Assembly: GCA_030248295.1 (NCBI GenBank)
Contig: JASANH010000073.1
Location: 186,001-250,000, forward strand
Reading direction: 5' to 3'
Source of the DNA: Mesodorylaimus sp. YZB2_4
Lineage: Eukaryota > Nematoda > Enoplea > Dorylaimida > Dorylaimidae
DNA: 64,000 bases
Position 1 is the stretch's first letter; every line of letters begins with the position of its first letter. Made by a program: the position numbers and the translations under genes. Shown here piece after piece: positions 33,067-57,786 of this stretch. The notes below the pieces were generated by a model. That model was not told the origin of the DNA. It searched no databases and was given only the letters and a program-made list of their open reading frames with translations.

Positions 33067-35788
33067 CTATCGACGTTGAAAACCACCATTTCTACTTTGC
33101 CCACCACCGCGTCCACCTCCATTACGATCGTCACGTTGAGCCTGAGGCGGTGGTCGACGACGAGCTGGCATCATAGCAGAGGCACCGCATACTTCAGGCA
33201 GAATATCTTCCGCAATACCCTGCAAAACGATACATTTTCTAGCAACATACCAATCCCGCCACAAGGCCAGCATCGACCGAGCTGGATCGGAAACTAATCT
33301 TTTACGCTTTATTTGCTGGCAAATGATGAAGAATGAAAAACTGCCGCTTTAGACGCTGCTCAACTCTCCTGCGCCCTTTCGAGTGGTCTGACAGAGTTAC
33401 AGCGAGAAAACAAAGCAGGCTGGTGAGGACGCAGTGCCCCATCGCTCATCCTCCTGATCCGAAGCTCAGGATCAGGATCCAGGCCTGGGGTCGGATCAGT
33501 CGATGCTGGCCCCGAGGCGGGACTAAACGCTAGGAATATGACGATTAACCCTTGACTACCCAAAAGCCCACACCATGATGGAATAATTTTCATTTTTTTG
33601 CAATTTTACGAAAAAAAAACTGTAATTCCCTCAATTTTTCGAAATCCATAACAGAACTTGCCCATGACATGCCAGGTCGCTCTACCCACTTGACCTTTTG
33701 TGGGTGGGGTTAGAGTCAGCCCAGTCCACCCCCCATGGGACTTAGCTGTCCAGCAGTCATGATATAAGCGAGGCTGTGAGGTGACCAGCTCTCACGGCAG
33801 CTTCCCTCTGCGTCTTCACTAGGAGCGCCACACGAGGGCAGCCTGTGCAAGACTCAGCGTCCCAGGATGATACTGTGCGAGAACGGAGGGACCTTCTTGG
33901 TTGAAGTGGCTCAGTTGGCAGGCGCTGGTCCCGCATTGCTTGGGCTAGCAACCCTGACTGGGAGGCCGCAGTTCTGTTCCGACTGGGGACGGCAGTTAAG
34001 TCAGTCCGTCACTGGCCTTGCACACCTGGCTCTGGGCGACTCACCCCGCCGAACGAGTAGGGAGTCAGGAAACTGGTTCCCAATCACCAGTCGAGAAGGA
34101 CCCTACCTTCTCGCCCAGTATCATCCTGGGATGCTGGTGGCACAGGATGATTCGTCACGCAGAGGGGAGCTGGTCACCTCACAGCCTCGCTTATCGTATC
34201 AGGACTGCTGGCCGGCTATGGGGCCCTCAGCAGCGAAGGTGGCCCCAGTGGGCACGTAAGAGGAAACCTGCCTTGACAGCTGGCGGGTGACATGGGTTGG
34301 AAGTCCAAGGGGGCACTGGTGTGGCCACCCACCCATCGTCCACACGTGACTGACCTGCAATTTTAGATTTTCACGTAAACTACGAGTCAATGCCGCCAGC
34401 TGATCGGCGTCCATACTATCCGACTTCATCATGATGCCACCCAAGGCGATCTCGCTGACCGATTTATTACCACCACTACCTGAAGAAAAACCAGTAAAGC
34501 AACCCACATTTCATTCAATAAGTCACCCTTACCAACATGGCTGCCATCACCATCGCCACTACTAACTAGGCTGGACATACTGGAATGCTTCTGCGGTTCG
34601 CCACCACCGCCGCTTCCAATGCTGATAACTAGAAAACAATGAAAATTACATTTATATCCTCCAAAAAACAGTCAAAAATCGATTTACCTTCTCCACAATT
34701 TTTCACCACATCAACCAATCGATCAGGTTCGTATCGGAATCGAGAAGTTGCTCCGAGTTCATCTTCCAAGCGTCGATCGGCCATGAAACGCTAAAAATGA
34801 CACAAAACTGCACAGGCTAGCCAAACCCGTCAAAATGATGTTTTAGTCGGAAGTCTTGGTCAACAGCTACTGCCTCACAAAATGACTCATTCCACACTTA
34901 CTCGAATTTGACTACGTAAATCATCGATTTGACGATCATTCATTTTCGCCGCCTGCTCAGCTCCTTCTTTCAATTCTTTGGCACGCTGTTCTCGTTGTTG
35001 AATCATTTGGTCACCTTGTTTTTTGCAATTGTCCAATTCTTCTAACATAATTCGCTCGCGCTCGTTCAAACTTAAAAAAGCAAGAATTCTACCAGTTTTT
35101 AGGTCTTCCTTCCGGCGCCTGGGTCGTGGCCTAGCGCTAGTAAAAGGGGGCGGGGGTTCGACTCCCGCCCGGGTGAAAATGATTTTTAATTAATCATATT
35201 TACACAAAGCGCACTTACAGATTGCGTATTTCATTGAACGATTGACGTAATCGATTTCGAGATCTTTCTATTTCCTCATCGAATAATTTGCCAGTCCGTT
35301 CAATATCGGCGTCATGTTTCGCCATGTTTTTCGCTTCTTTTTCCAAAACTATAAACCAAACTGAAATGTAATCCTAGTCCAAAAGTGAAGTGGCTCGACT
35401 TACGTTTGCGCTTGCTCATCGCTTCCTCCTTGGAGCTAGTCGGACGAGAATTGGAGAAAATGCTGTTTTGGTTGGTTCGACCACCGAACGACTGACGACC
35501 TCCACGTCGGCCGCCAGTACCGTTGTGCATCGAACCTAGAACCAGTGATTATTTTGTAGGGGACACAGACACACGGGCTAACAAGCCCCCTTGCCGCCAA
35601 AAATCGATCAGATTAGGTCACTTACCATTTTGGTTTGAATGATTGTTATGCAGACCATCACCAGATGCGTGCCCATTGGCTAAACTGCTATCGATCGATG
35701 ACGGTTGAGGTTTGGGTTTTGGTTTGGTCGATTTCGCTTTACCAGCCGTTTGCCATTCGTTTCCATTCGAGGCAGTGCTTGGATTCAT
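33067..35788 (-). CDS. Coiled-coil protein with RGG-type termini, family not recognised
   Basis: Eight exons (35626-35788, 35404-35535, 35219-35348, 34902-35070, 34688-34790, 34533-34628, 34355-34479, 33067-33219) join in consistent phases to 356 aa. The N-terminus is Ser/Lys/Pro-rich (KAKSTKPKPKPQPSS). Then GTGGRRGGRQSFGGR, an Arg-Gly patch, and a basic SKRK. About residues 100-230 form a continuous coiled coil (KEAKNMAKHDADIERTGKLF, REQRAKELKEGAEQAAKMND). A Gly/Ser linker follows. The C-terminus is ARRRPPPQAQRDDRNGGGRG ending GGFQRR, an RNA-binding-type RGG tail. The composition suggests an RNA-associated protein, but I cannot name it. Intron 7 carries an A-family MITE and a larger TIR element. 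Confidence 0.78.
33267..33509. mobile_element. hAT-like MITE, A family, copy 3 (243 bp)
   Basis: Starts CCAGCATCGACCGA and ends in TCGATGCTGG. Flanks CCACAAGG and CCCCGAGG match at six of eight bases, a decayed 8-bp duplication. It lies 47 bases upstream of exon 8 of the RGG-protein gene, inside its last intron. Confidence 0.75.
33752..34213. mobile_element. G-family TIR element (462 bp) in RGG-gene intron 7
   Basis: The left end reads CCAGCAGTCATGATATAAGC, then GAGGCTGTGAGGTGACCAGC. The reversed right end reads CCAGCAGTCCTGATACGATA, then AGCGAGGCTGTGAGGTGACC. Related single ends occur at 14080-14165 and 46065-46135. Non-coding interior; no certain target duplication. Confidence 0.72.
35108..35175 (+). 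repeat. tRNA-derived SINE-like fragment
   Basis: GGTCGTGGCCTAGCGCTAGT followed by a perfect T-arm GCGGGGGTTCGACTCCCGCC. The anticodon arm is lost. It lies in intron 3 of the RGG-protein gene. Confidence 0.6.
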
Positions 35789-36905
35789 TATCGAATTTCA
35801 AATTGAAAAATTGAAAAAATAACCGATTCGTTACGACTCGAATGTGACTGGAATTATACGATCAATGTCAACCAAGTTTGGTTTCACTATTCGCCGGTAT
35901 GCAATGCACCGATATTCGTTGACGCAAAAAGGAGGCTATCAAGAAGCCGCCTGAGTAAACGGAAATAAAAGTTAAGATTTATTCATTCGCCTATTCCATT
36001 ACGCCGTGTTTAACTGAGAAAAAAAGACGAGCATTCGACTAATTTGCACGGAAAGTCCCTAATTGTATTTCCAACGCTCATAATCGAGGTCAACCAACTT
36101 GATTGTGGGAAAATTTTTAATTTTACAACGAAAAGTTAGCTAACACTGCGAAAATTGGTTTTTTTCGCGGAATTTAAATTAAAACGAATTTATACCAGTT
36201 TGATTTTGTGTCATTAGTGTAATAAACTTGTGATAAAAATAATATACGTCCCTACATCTACTCTGCCTGGCTCAACACCTCAGCACCTCCCATCCATGTC
36301 TTCCCGCATTTGCTCGTGAATTTCTCACTCGAACTTTCCCAAGCCCTAATATGCGCAAGAATCAGCGACACGAATTTATAGAACCCATACTCAGGTCACT
36401 CACCGCTCAAGAATTGAGAATCGAGGAACTCGCAAAATTACCGCAACGAAAACGGTTGTACGACTCGACTGCCATCCAAGTGTCTGGTATTTCCAAAACT
36501 GTGTGGGTGGGGTGGCGCACAGCGACGAAAAATTTGGATATGATAAAAATAAGTTCAGATATCAGAAACAAAAAAAAGAGAATTATTCGGATTAAGGAAA
36601 CAAAGTTTCAAAATCGAGTGAAATTTTTAGTTTATGGAAGAGATTTATCGCGTATTCAATCTCTATATTGCAAAAATCACCTCTAGCGACATAAACCTGG
36701 AACTATATTTTACCTATCACAGTCGACAAAATCTCCAAGAATTTTCCCAGGTTTTGTTTTGACATCTTGCTGAAAAGCATGTCGAGTTTCGCTGTTCGTT
36801 TGCAGATTTTATTATAAATCCTTAAATTTTTGGCCACATTGGCCTCAATTTTCGGGCGTAAATTTCTATCGTACTGTGAATTTTTATATAAAAATTGCCG
36901 CAAAA
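35789..36905. other. Shared upstream region of divergent RGG-protein and SLC25A44 genes
   Basis: 1.1 kb separates two divergent start codons and should contain both promoters. A 111-codon plus-strand frame at 36351-36686 is Lys/Ile-rich with no recognised motif. I leave it uncalled, though its length is unusual for this composition. Confidence 0.45.
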
Positions 36906-39890
36906 ATGAGCAGCACGGACATGGCATTTTTCGATACTAGTCAAGTTCAGTTTATCGAATGGGATATGTTGGATAAACGAAAATATATCCCTCTGAATGT
37001 TTGTTCGACGGCGGCCGTACGCGCATTGCTTTATCCTCTAACCGTGGTCAAGACTCGAATTCAAGTGACGAAACGAAGTGCCTATCGGAGCACAACGCAC
37101 GCATTGTTCTCAATTTTCAAACACGAAGGAATTCGAGGATTATACAGCGGGTATCTAATCAGCACTTTCCAGGTAAGATGCCGTGTGATTTGTGATACCC
37201 AGTGTTGGTTGCGGGGGGACTTTGGGTATCTCATCGTCAGGAGAAGAATTACTTTGCTGCTTTGAGGTGTCGCCCTAGCTAGCATGCAGGTGTACAGGCC
37301 GCCCCGGTGGTGTGCAAGGCATGTCTAGGAACTATCAAGTTGTCTCTGCGCCTCGCTGGCCTGGCGGTGGGTGACACCCTTCATGCCTGCAGGAGTGGTC
37401 TCGAATCCGGGTTCCCTCACGGGGCGACAAAGCGACACGCGCGCTCTTGCCCGGCATGCATCCCGGGTGGACCCTAGTCGATGGCAAGCCCCTCCCCTGC
37501 ACCGGCAAGGACGGGTTCAAAAATGCGGGTACAGTCTGTCCATTTTTCAGGTCTTCTCCGGTTTAGTTTACACGTTAACTTACGAGGGCACACGACATTT
37601 TCTCTCCAAGAACAACATGGCGTCTAGCAATTCAGTACGTGCCTCGTTGGGCGGTGGTCTGGCCTCGGCCACGTGTCTCCTGTTGGTCGTGCCGTCGGAC
37701 ATCGTCTCGCAGCACATGATGGTATTCGAACGACACCGCGCAATGCCCCAGTCGACCCCCAATTCGTCCCCTCGACCGACCGTCGTCCAACAGCGACACG
37801 TCGACTCGTTGAATATACGACAGTTGCTACAACGCGAACCCAGTGGCCGCATTTGGTGGCTGATAACACGCGAGATCTATCGTCGAGATGGACTTATCGG
37901 ATTCTATCGAGGATATCCCGCCTCGCTCCTCTGTTATGCACCCAGCAGTGCCGCACTTTGGGCCTTCTACGTCGAGTTCGCGAGTAAGGCCCATTGCACG
38001 TCCTTTGCCGATCCAGGCAGCTTGACCCGTCAGGATGATGTTTCAGCCGCTGAGTCCTGTAACCAGCGCACACAGGCGTGTTTTTACGACTGCACCTGCA
38101 CCTGCGACTGAAACATCACCAAGACGGGTGAAGACTCGTTTGTGCTGGCGACCGATCTTTCTCAGATTTTCATGTTCTAGGATTACTGTAATCTGTTCCT
38201 GAACATCGGGGAGCAAGTATAAATGAACCAGTCTAGGCGCCTGTACTCGCTCCTCGATCAGTGTCCCCGCGTTTTTTCCTACCAAGTCCAAAAAATCGAC
38301 GATTCCCCCCTTAAATTTTGAACAGTGTTCTAATCGATGCAGTTTTTATCGGTGAATCCGAAAATGAAGTTTAAATTATAGTTTAAACGCGATTTTGATC
38401 TGTATTTCCTCGTTTATGAAAGTAGTTTTTTAAAGAGCCCACTCAATAATATTCAGATTATTGGCTATGTCTGATTTATTGATCAGATGTCAAATTCGTG
38501 TAGTCGATTGACCATTGTGACAGTCGATCGACGAATATGATCACTTTGATCAGTTGATTGACCGATATCATCAGTTGATTGACCGATATCACCAGTTGAT
38601 TGATCGATATCATCAGTTGATTGATCGATATCATCAGTTGATTGATCGATATCATCAGTTGATTGATCGATATCATCAGTTGATTGATCGATATCATCAG
38701 TTGATTGATCGATATCATCAGTTGATTGATCGATATCATCAGTTGATTGATCGATATCATCAGTTGATTGATCGATATCATCAGTTGATTGATCGATATC
38801 ATCAGTTGATTGATCGATATCATCAGTTGATTGATCGATATCATCAGTGGATTGATCGATATCATCAGTGGATTGATCGATATCATCAGTTGATTGATCG
38901 ATATCATCAGTTGATTGATCGATATCATCAGTTGATTGATCGATATCATCAGTTGATTGATCGATATCATCAGTTGATTGATCGATATCATCAGTTGATT
39001 GATCGATATCATCAGTTGTCGATCGATAAATCAACTGATCATATCGATTAGAGTAGCTGATCATGTTGATCACCCTATCATGCCAAACAGAGGATTGATC
39101 GGCCGGTCATCCGCCTATTGGTCTGGCATCAATCGATCGGCATTTTTATCGATCGTATCGGTTCACATGGGCTGTATGCTATCAATATTTTCAATCGTCT
39201 CTTCTCTAATCGATCAATCGATCTTATCGCATCTGTTATCGTGAATTTCGAATCATGTAGGATTGGTGTCGGGCACTGAGGCCCGTTTGTGCGAATAGCA
39301 GAAAACGTTTTTCCCTGGGACTGCACCTTTCCACAGTAGACGCAGGGGCAGAGTCCCCAGGACAGTGCGCTCTGGATCGGGGCTACAGAGACAGTATAAA
39401 TGTGCTTTTGGTCAAAATCAAACGAGCCCGGACGAATGTCCTTTTCAGGTCTTTTCTATCAACTGCTGCCCAGTTCGTCGCACATTTTAGCCCACGCCCT
39501 GGCAGCGCCTTGTTCCGGTGCAGTCGTTGCTGTCCTTTTCAACGCACTAGATTTATTCAGGGCAAATTTGCAGGTGAGCCTTTTGATCTTGGCCGCACCC
39601 TTAATACCATTAAAGGGTATCCCCAGAGGCGCGGGTTCGATTCCCGCTCACGCCTTAACTTTTGGTTTTCCCCAGAATAGCAACAACACCACTGGTTTCA
39701 GGTGCAAAGGAATTCGTGGTCGGACACGATACGTTGTCTTTGGCGGGAGGAACGGTGGCGAATATTCACCAAGGGTCTTCCAACTCGTCTGGCCATCACG
39801 CCCACGACCACATTGCTTATGCTCGGTTCGTACGAATGCGTTAAACGGTACAGCGTCCATTCCGAATTGCGGACAATCGTTCACTGGTGA
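36906..39890 (+). CDS. SLC25A44: Mitochondrial carrier, SLC25A44 homologue
   Basis: Six-helix inner-membrane carrier; the vertebrate protein takes branched-chain amino acids into mitochondria. Four exons (36906-37172, 37551-37983, 39449-39573, 39702-39890) close in frame at 337 aa. The N-terminal IEWDMLDKRKYIPLNV is the family opening. Three carrier repeats follow. Their signatures are degenerate, as in the family: PLTVVKTRIQV, PSDIVSQHMMV, and NALDLFRANLQ, where Asn replaces the signature Pro. The last exon (FTKGLPTRLAITPTTTLLML, SYECVKRYS, then a C-terminal HW) is recognisably SLC25A44. AATAAA at 39964 lies 74 bases after the stop. Intron 2 (1.46 kb) holds a 21-bp satellite. The gene converges on EPRS, whose stop is 270 bases away. 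Confidence 0.9.
37330..37500 (+). repeat. Dispersed repeat J, copy 1 (tRNA-tail-containing)
   Basis: Shares CCCTTCATGCC, TCTCGAATCCGGGT, CTTGCCCGGCATGCATCCCG and GACCCTAGTCGATGGCAA with 49560-49740. The TCGAATCC word within it is a decayed B-box. It lies in SLC25A44 intron 1. Confidence 0.7.
38024..38131. repeat. F-family inverted repeat in SLC25A44 intron 2
   Basis: ACCCGTCAGGATGATGTTTC near 38027 is mirrored by GAAACATCACCAAGACGGGT near 38111. Between the arms is GTAACCAGCGCACACAGGCG, as in the F-family copy at 21676. Confidence 0.65.
38548..39020. repeat. 21-bp satellite, about 22 copies
   Basis: Unit ATCATCAGTTGATTGATCGAT, given here as ATCATCAGTTG plus ATTGATCGAT. Central units are nearly identical; edge units vary (GACCGATATCACC, GTGGATTG). 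The unit contains the palindrome ATCGAT and near-palindromic TGATCGATATCA. The 21-base period gives repeat-encoded open frames on both strands. It fills part of SLC25A44 intron 2, and degenerate GATCGATC-rich flanks extend to about 39240. Confidence 0.95.
39605..39665 (+). repeat. tRNA-tail fragment in SLC25A44 intron 3
   Basis: AGAGGCGCGGGTTCGATTCC followed by CGCTCACGCC is a T-arm with B-box. Intron 3 is only 128 bases, so this fragment makes up about half of it. Confidence 0.55.
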
Positions 39891-39963
39891 TCGATTACAA
39901 TCCGCCCACATTAGCTAGCGCGATTAGCCCAAGTGCTGTGCTGTAAACAATTTTTTAAAGTCC

Positions 39964-39969
39964 AATAAA
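39964..39969 (+). promoter_or_regulatory. Polyadenylation signal of SLC25A44
   Basis: AATAAA 74 bases after the SLC25A44 stop codon, in the 270-base gap to the convergent EPRS stop. Confidence 0.6.
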
Positions 39970-40159
39970 ATCCTATAATCATGCTCATTTTTCAAAAACT
40001 CATGTCATAACTGATTCATAATCACCACACCCAACCAAATGGATAGCCATAAAGCTACACCAGAAAAACCAATCCAAGGGTCTCCAATTCACAAACTTCA
40101 ACCGACCATTTCGTTGAAACACAAATAAGCACTTGGTACCTAAAACTCCTCATCACCTG

Positions 40160-54225
<14,066 letters not shown>

Positions 54226-54576
54226 GGTCAAAATGAGGGTACAATTTGCCAAATCGAAATTTAAAAGCCGAATACAAACTTATATCTCGACAAGCTTCTC
54301 CTCCGCTGATGAAAAATTGTGAGATCTGGCTACGTTCTGCGATTGTGATGCGCAGGTACAGAGCGCACGACTGCGTATGGCGGGAAATTCAAATTTATAC
54401 TTAATCTGGGAGCCATTCCAGATAACTTCATACTTGGCATACCGAGACTAAAAGATATATAGAGTTGTCCACATTTTTTTTACCAAAAACCAGTTTGGAC
54501 AGGTTTATACACAGTACTTTATGTCTTCAGAAAAGTAGGATCTAAGACATCACGACTCGTGCTGTACACCAAGTAC
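54226..54576 (-). promoter_or_regulatory. EPRS upstream region with E2F/CHR-like word
   Basis: 351 bases separate the SPRTN stop from the EPRS start on the same strand. On the minus strand AAATTTGAATTTCCCGCC at 54378-54395 lies about 155 bases before the EPRS ATG. It combines TTTGAA (CHR-like) and TTTCCCGC (E2F-like). Either it is a single E-family TIR remnant or a working site; sequence alone does not decide. Confidence 0.45.
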
Positions 54577-55896
54577 TCAGGGGGAAGATTCTTCGTTTAG
54601 CATCGATTTAGTCAAGCATTCATCCAAATGATTGTTCATTAGCAAAGTTTCGATCATAATTTGGCAGACAGGGCAGGCAACTCGAGAGGCGCTCGTTGAA
54701 GGCTTCTCGTCGGCAGTCTCGTCTTTGATTTTTGGCATAGTCGTTCGTTTTTTAGCCACTGGTTGATAAAATTCATCCAATCGTCGCATTTTCCCACCCA
54801 CAGGTTCGCCCAATATTTGACCCTGGCCTGGGAATCGATCAATAGCTGTGGCATTTTTCGCTCCTCGAGGATTCGACGAGTCTTGCGAATTAGTGGGATT
54901 TAAAATTTTCGATTTCTTCGACGAATATCCTTCAGGTTCTTTGACCTTTTCAAATTCACCACCGCAATTCAGTTTATGTTCCTCGTGCCATCTGTCGTTT
55001 GGACCAGGCGCGCGATTGGTGGCTCGTTTAACGTAACCGAAGAATGGCGGACGATCACGACACGGGCCACGACAACGCCACCAATGCTGACGATGGAATG
55101 CAACTTCGTCGTTAAAATTATGATAAATCTGCAATACGACCACAAGAAAATAAGTTTCACAGTGGCAAGGGAGGAAGAGAGGGCGAACAGGTTTTGGAGA
55201 GCAAATGCTTTCAGATTTCAAAGACGTCAAATAATAAACCCATAGAACGCAATTTTGATAGGGTGAAGCTCCAGTTTTAAAAGTTCTCTTACTCGGCTTT
55301 GATTAGGCCAACTAAACCTGTTAGAGCCGCGGACTTCCTCTTACCGTTATGCTAGCACCAGTCGCGGCGTTGATGCGATTCATATGAGCTTGAAACTGAG
55401 GTCCATGACTATCACGATCCTAAACAGATATTTGTAGTCACAACTTTTGAAATTTCCACGAAAAAGCCAAAATGTTTACCCGATCTCTCACGGTCACAAA
55501 CAAATAAGCATGAATCATTTCGTGCAATAATGTTTCGACCAAATCCTTTCTTGGACGGAATTTTAAAAGCGGTTCGCTCAATCTGATCGAACACAATCCT
55601 CCGTGACCTTCGTACACGCAAAGACCTGCGCAACTGAAAATATGCACGATAAAAGTCCATCATGAACGCGATTAGGTTTCGAAAAACGGGTCTTACTAAG
55701 TCATTCTCGGACTCCAACGAACTTCGCATCCAGCGAGCGCTCCATCGAAAAACGTATCATTATAATCTAAAAATAATGCGTGAATATCCGGATTCGGATC
55801 AACTGTTTCCCAAGTCGAGTCCACAATCGATGTTTCCGAATCCGCTTTTGAAGTCGATTTTTTTGTGATTGAGTTAGTTCGAATGACTAAAGCCAT
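54577..55896 (-). CDS. SPRTN: SPRTN/Spartan DNA-dependent metalloprotease
   Basis: Nuclear protease that degrades proteins crosslinked to DNA during replication. Four exons (55697-55896, 55480-55633, 55345-55419, 54577-55128) join in consistent phases to 326 aa. The SprT domain begins at PDIHALFLDYNDTFFDGALA. The zinc site is HEMIH at residues 104-108 with Glu105 catalytic, and His123 in RDSHGPQFQAHM is the probable third ligand. WWRCRGPCRDRPPFFGYVKR is the zinc-binding basic segment. The C-terminus has a UBZ4 finger: Cys295, Cys298, His310, Cys314 (CPVCQ..NNHLDEC), which binds ubiquitin on PCNA or chromatin. The protein is shorter than human (489 aa): the linker with SHP and PIP motifs is reduced and I cannot point to either motif with confidence. 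Confidence 0.95.
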
Positions 55897-56511
55897 AATA
55901 AAACGGGTTGCAAATGAAAAACTACTCTAGAATTATTCCGATTTTTCTTCAAAGCGGTACCCACCAACAGACCAGCATACGCCACTGCACTGCACTGTAT
56001 ATCAAATAGCAGAAAAAAGCGCGAAATGCTGGTTTCCCGCAGCTTAGCAGACAATTAGACACTATAGTGCGCAGGTACACTTATACTTATATCGAATGGC
56101 GCGTATTTCAAATTAGTCAAAGTGGAACAACGAAAAAATGTACCTAAGAAATGGAACAACAGAGCAATAAACTGCTTGCTCTGTGACGGTATGCATTAGG
56201 CATAGCCACTGACCATAGTTTAAGTTCAAACTGTTTGAGCATACACTATGCAAGATCAATGCCAGGAGGACCACAGGTTGAAATCATTTCCGGTCCCTGT
56301 CGTCTGGCCATCGAATGGACTGTGGTTAACCTCATCGCCAAGAGTCACAAGCGGTCTGATGTGAGCGCACAAACAAAACTAGCGGTGAAATTAAAGCATT
56401 TGTCTGACGATCAGTTTGCTTCTCCAAGTGTCTCGAGTTTCGAGACAAATTCTTTCAAAACATCTCACATTTTCTCGCATTCTGACCAGTATATCCATTT
56501 TTCATATCGGA
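55897..56511. promoter_or_regulatory. Divergent upstream region of SPRTN and the receptor pseudogene
   Basis: About 140 bases upstream of the SPRTN ATG, TTTCCCGC occurs at 56033-56040 (plus strand), with GCGCGAAA 20 bases before it. Both resemble E2F half-sites, consistent with an S-phase gene, but the functional claim is inference. Confidence 0.4.
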
Positions 56512-57416
56512 ATGAACCAATCTTCGCCATTCTCCGAGTGGCAATTGCGCAACCTCTCCTTGCGTATCCTTCACTCTGTCGCCCCCTGGGCTGCAATCCA
56601 AATTGGTTTGTCCGCGACTCAGCTTCTCTCTAGTTCTATTATTTTCCTCGCCATCATTTCATCCAGCAACTTACGTCAAAATCAAACATTCGTCTTACTG
56701 AGCAATGCTATGGTCAGCGATGGCCTTCTCTCCGTCGGCAGCACGATCAGCAGCTGTACTAGGCTCTATTCGTATCACCGATCTTGGCCCAGTCCGAGCA
56801 CTGTTCGCTGGTGCATGTACAGTACAGGGACATATGGCGCATGGTTTGCTACACCAACAGGAAGGGCTTCGTGTTCCTGTTAGCCTTGGATCGATTGATG
56901 GGAGTGGCAGTGCCAGCTTGGTACCAGCAGCACAACGCGAGGAGGTTGTTCCGAGTGCTGATGGCGGTCATATACCTGAGGACTGCTGGCATCAGCGTCA
57001 TTTATCTAACCAGTGTCAACGACGACCCCGTCCCGCTGTGCGGCTACATCAAAGTGATTCACTTGGCCCCGCCACTGCTCAGTTCCATCTCCGTGTCGCA
57101 GACTGCTTCCATCGCCATCTTATACTTGGGCACAATCACCATCAAAGACATCCAGCTGGACATTGTGAGAAGGAATCATGGCAGCGTGGACGAGGCCAGG
57201 AAGCAACTACAAGTCCACGTGGTCTAAACACTGGCCTTGATCCTCGTTGTCCACATCTCAACCACAACTTTGGGCAATGCTCTGCTCGTTATCGGAAGCA
57301 ATTCCAGGGCTGACATGGGGGATATGCTCGAAAGGAACTACGTTTTCTTCACGTGCTCTGCCAACTTGATTTCTCTCAGCACAATTCTCTACCCCCATCT
57401 TGATTCTAAGAAGTAG
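56512..57416 (+). pseudogene. Broken 7TM receptor, one frameshift and one in-frame stop
   Basis: The frame starting at ATG 56512 encodes an extracellular tail with NQS and NLS sequons, TM1 (LSATQLLSSSIIFLAIISSS) and TM2 (LLSNAMVSDGLLSVGSTISS), then runs into a wrong frame near 56780. TM3 to TM5 continue in the next frame from about 56800 (FVFLLALDRLMGVAVPAWY, VLMAVIYLRTAGISVIYLTS, a DDPVPLCGYI loop Cys). A TAA at 57225-57227 then interrupts the frame just before TM6, which remains open behind it (TLALILVVHISTTTLGNALL), and TM7 ends at 57416. DRL stands at the DRY position, and the family differs from receptors A-C. It is intronless, unlike A-C. AATAAA near 57606. A sequencing error could explain one lesion but hardly both. 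Confidence 0.8.
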
Positions 57417-57786
57417 GTACTGATTTCAGACAAGCCGTGTCAGAGCTAGGAGGAGGCTGGAAATGGAAAACAACCAAAGTGAAACCTATTATTGGCAATT
57501 TAGGAAATGGGGTATCAGCCAATGGTGGCCAGGCAATAACTCCAGGATATGGGAAAAACATAAAATGAAATCCAGAAAACTTGAATGCCCTTTGGACCTT
57601 TGGTAAAATAAAGTCAGGCCAAAGATTTATTCACAATGTTTTAAGAGTATTGTGCATATGCCATGCATTGTGTTGACGTTTTGCAATCTTGCCGGAAATA
57701 AGTCAGCAATTACTGTATTTCTTTCATGAGCACACCATAATTTCTTTTTTGCGGGAACGTAGCAAGTCGCAAAGGCATGCCAATCC
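57417..57786. other. Convergent 3' region
   Basis: Lies between the plus-strand receptor pseudogene and the minus-strand NHL-like gene. It contains AATAAA near 57606 (plus). No gene was seen. Confidence 0.4.

Noticed and set aside
36351..36686. 111-codon plus-strand frame between two divergent genes
   Set aside because: No recognisable family and Lys/Ile-rich from AT-rich DNA; not called without transcript support.
38476..39073. Long open frames on both strands with YHQLIDR, STDDIDQ or LMISINQ heptads
   Set aside because: Translations of the 21-bp satellite in several frames, not genes.
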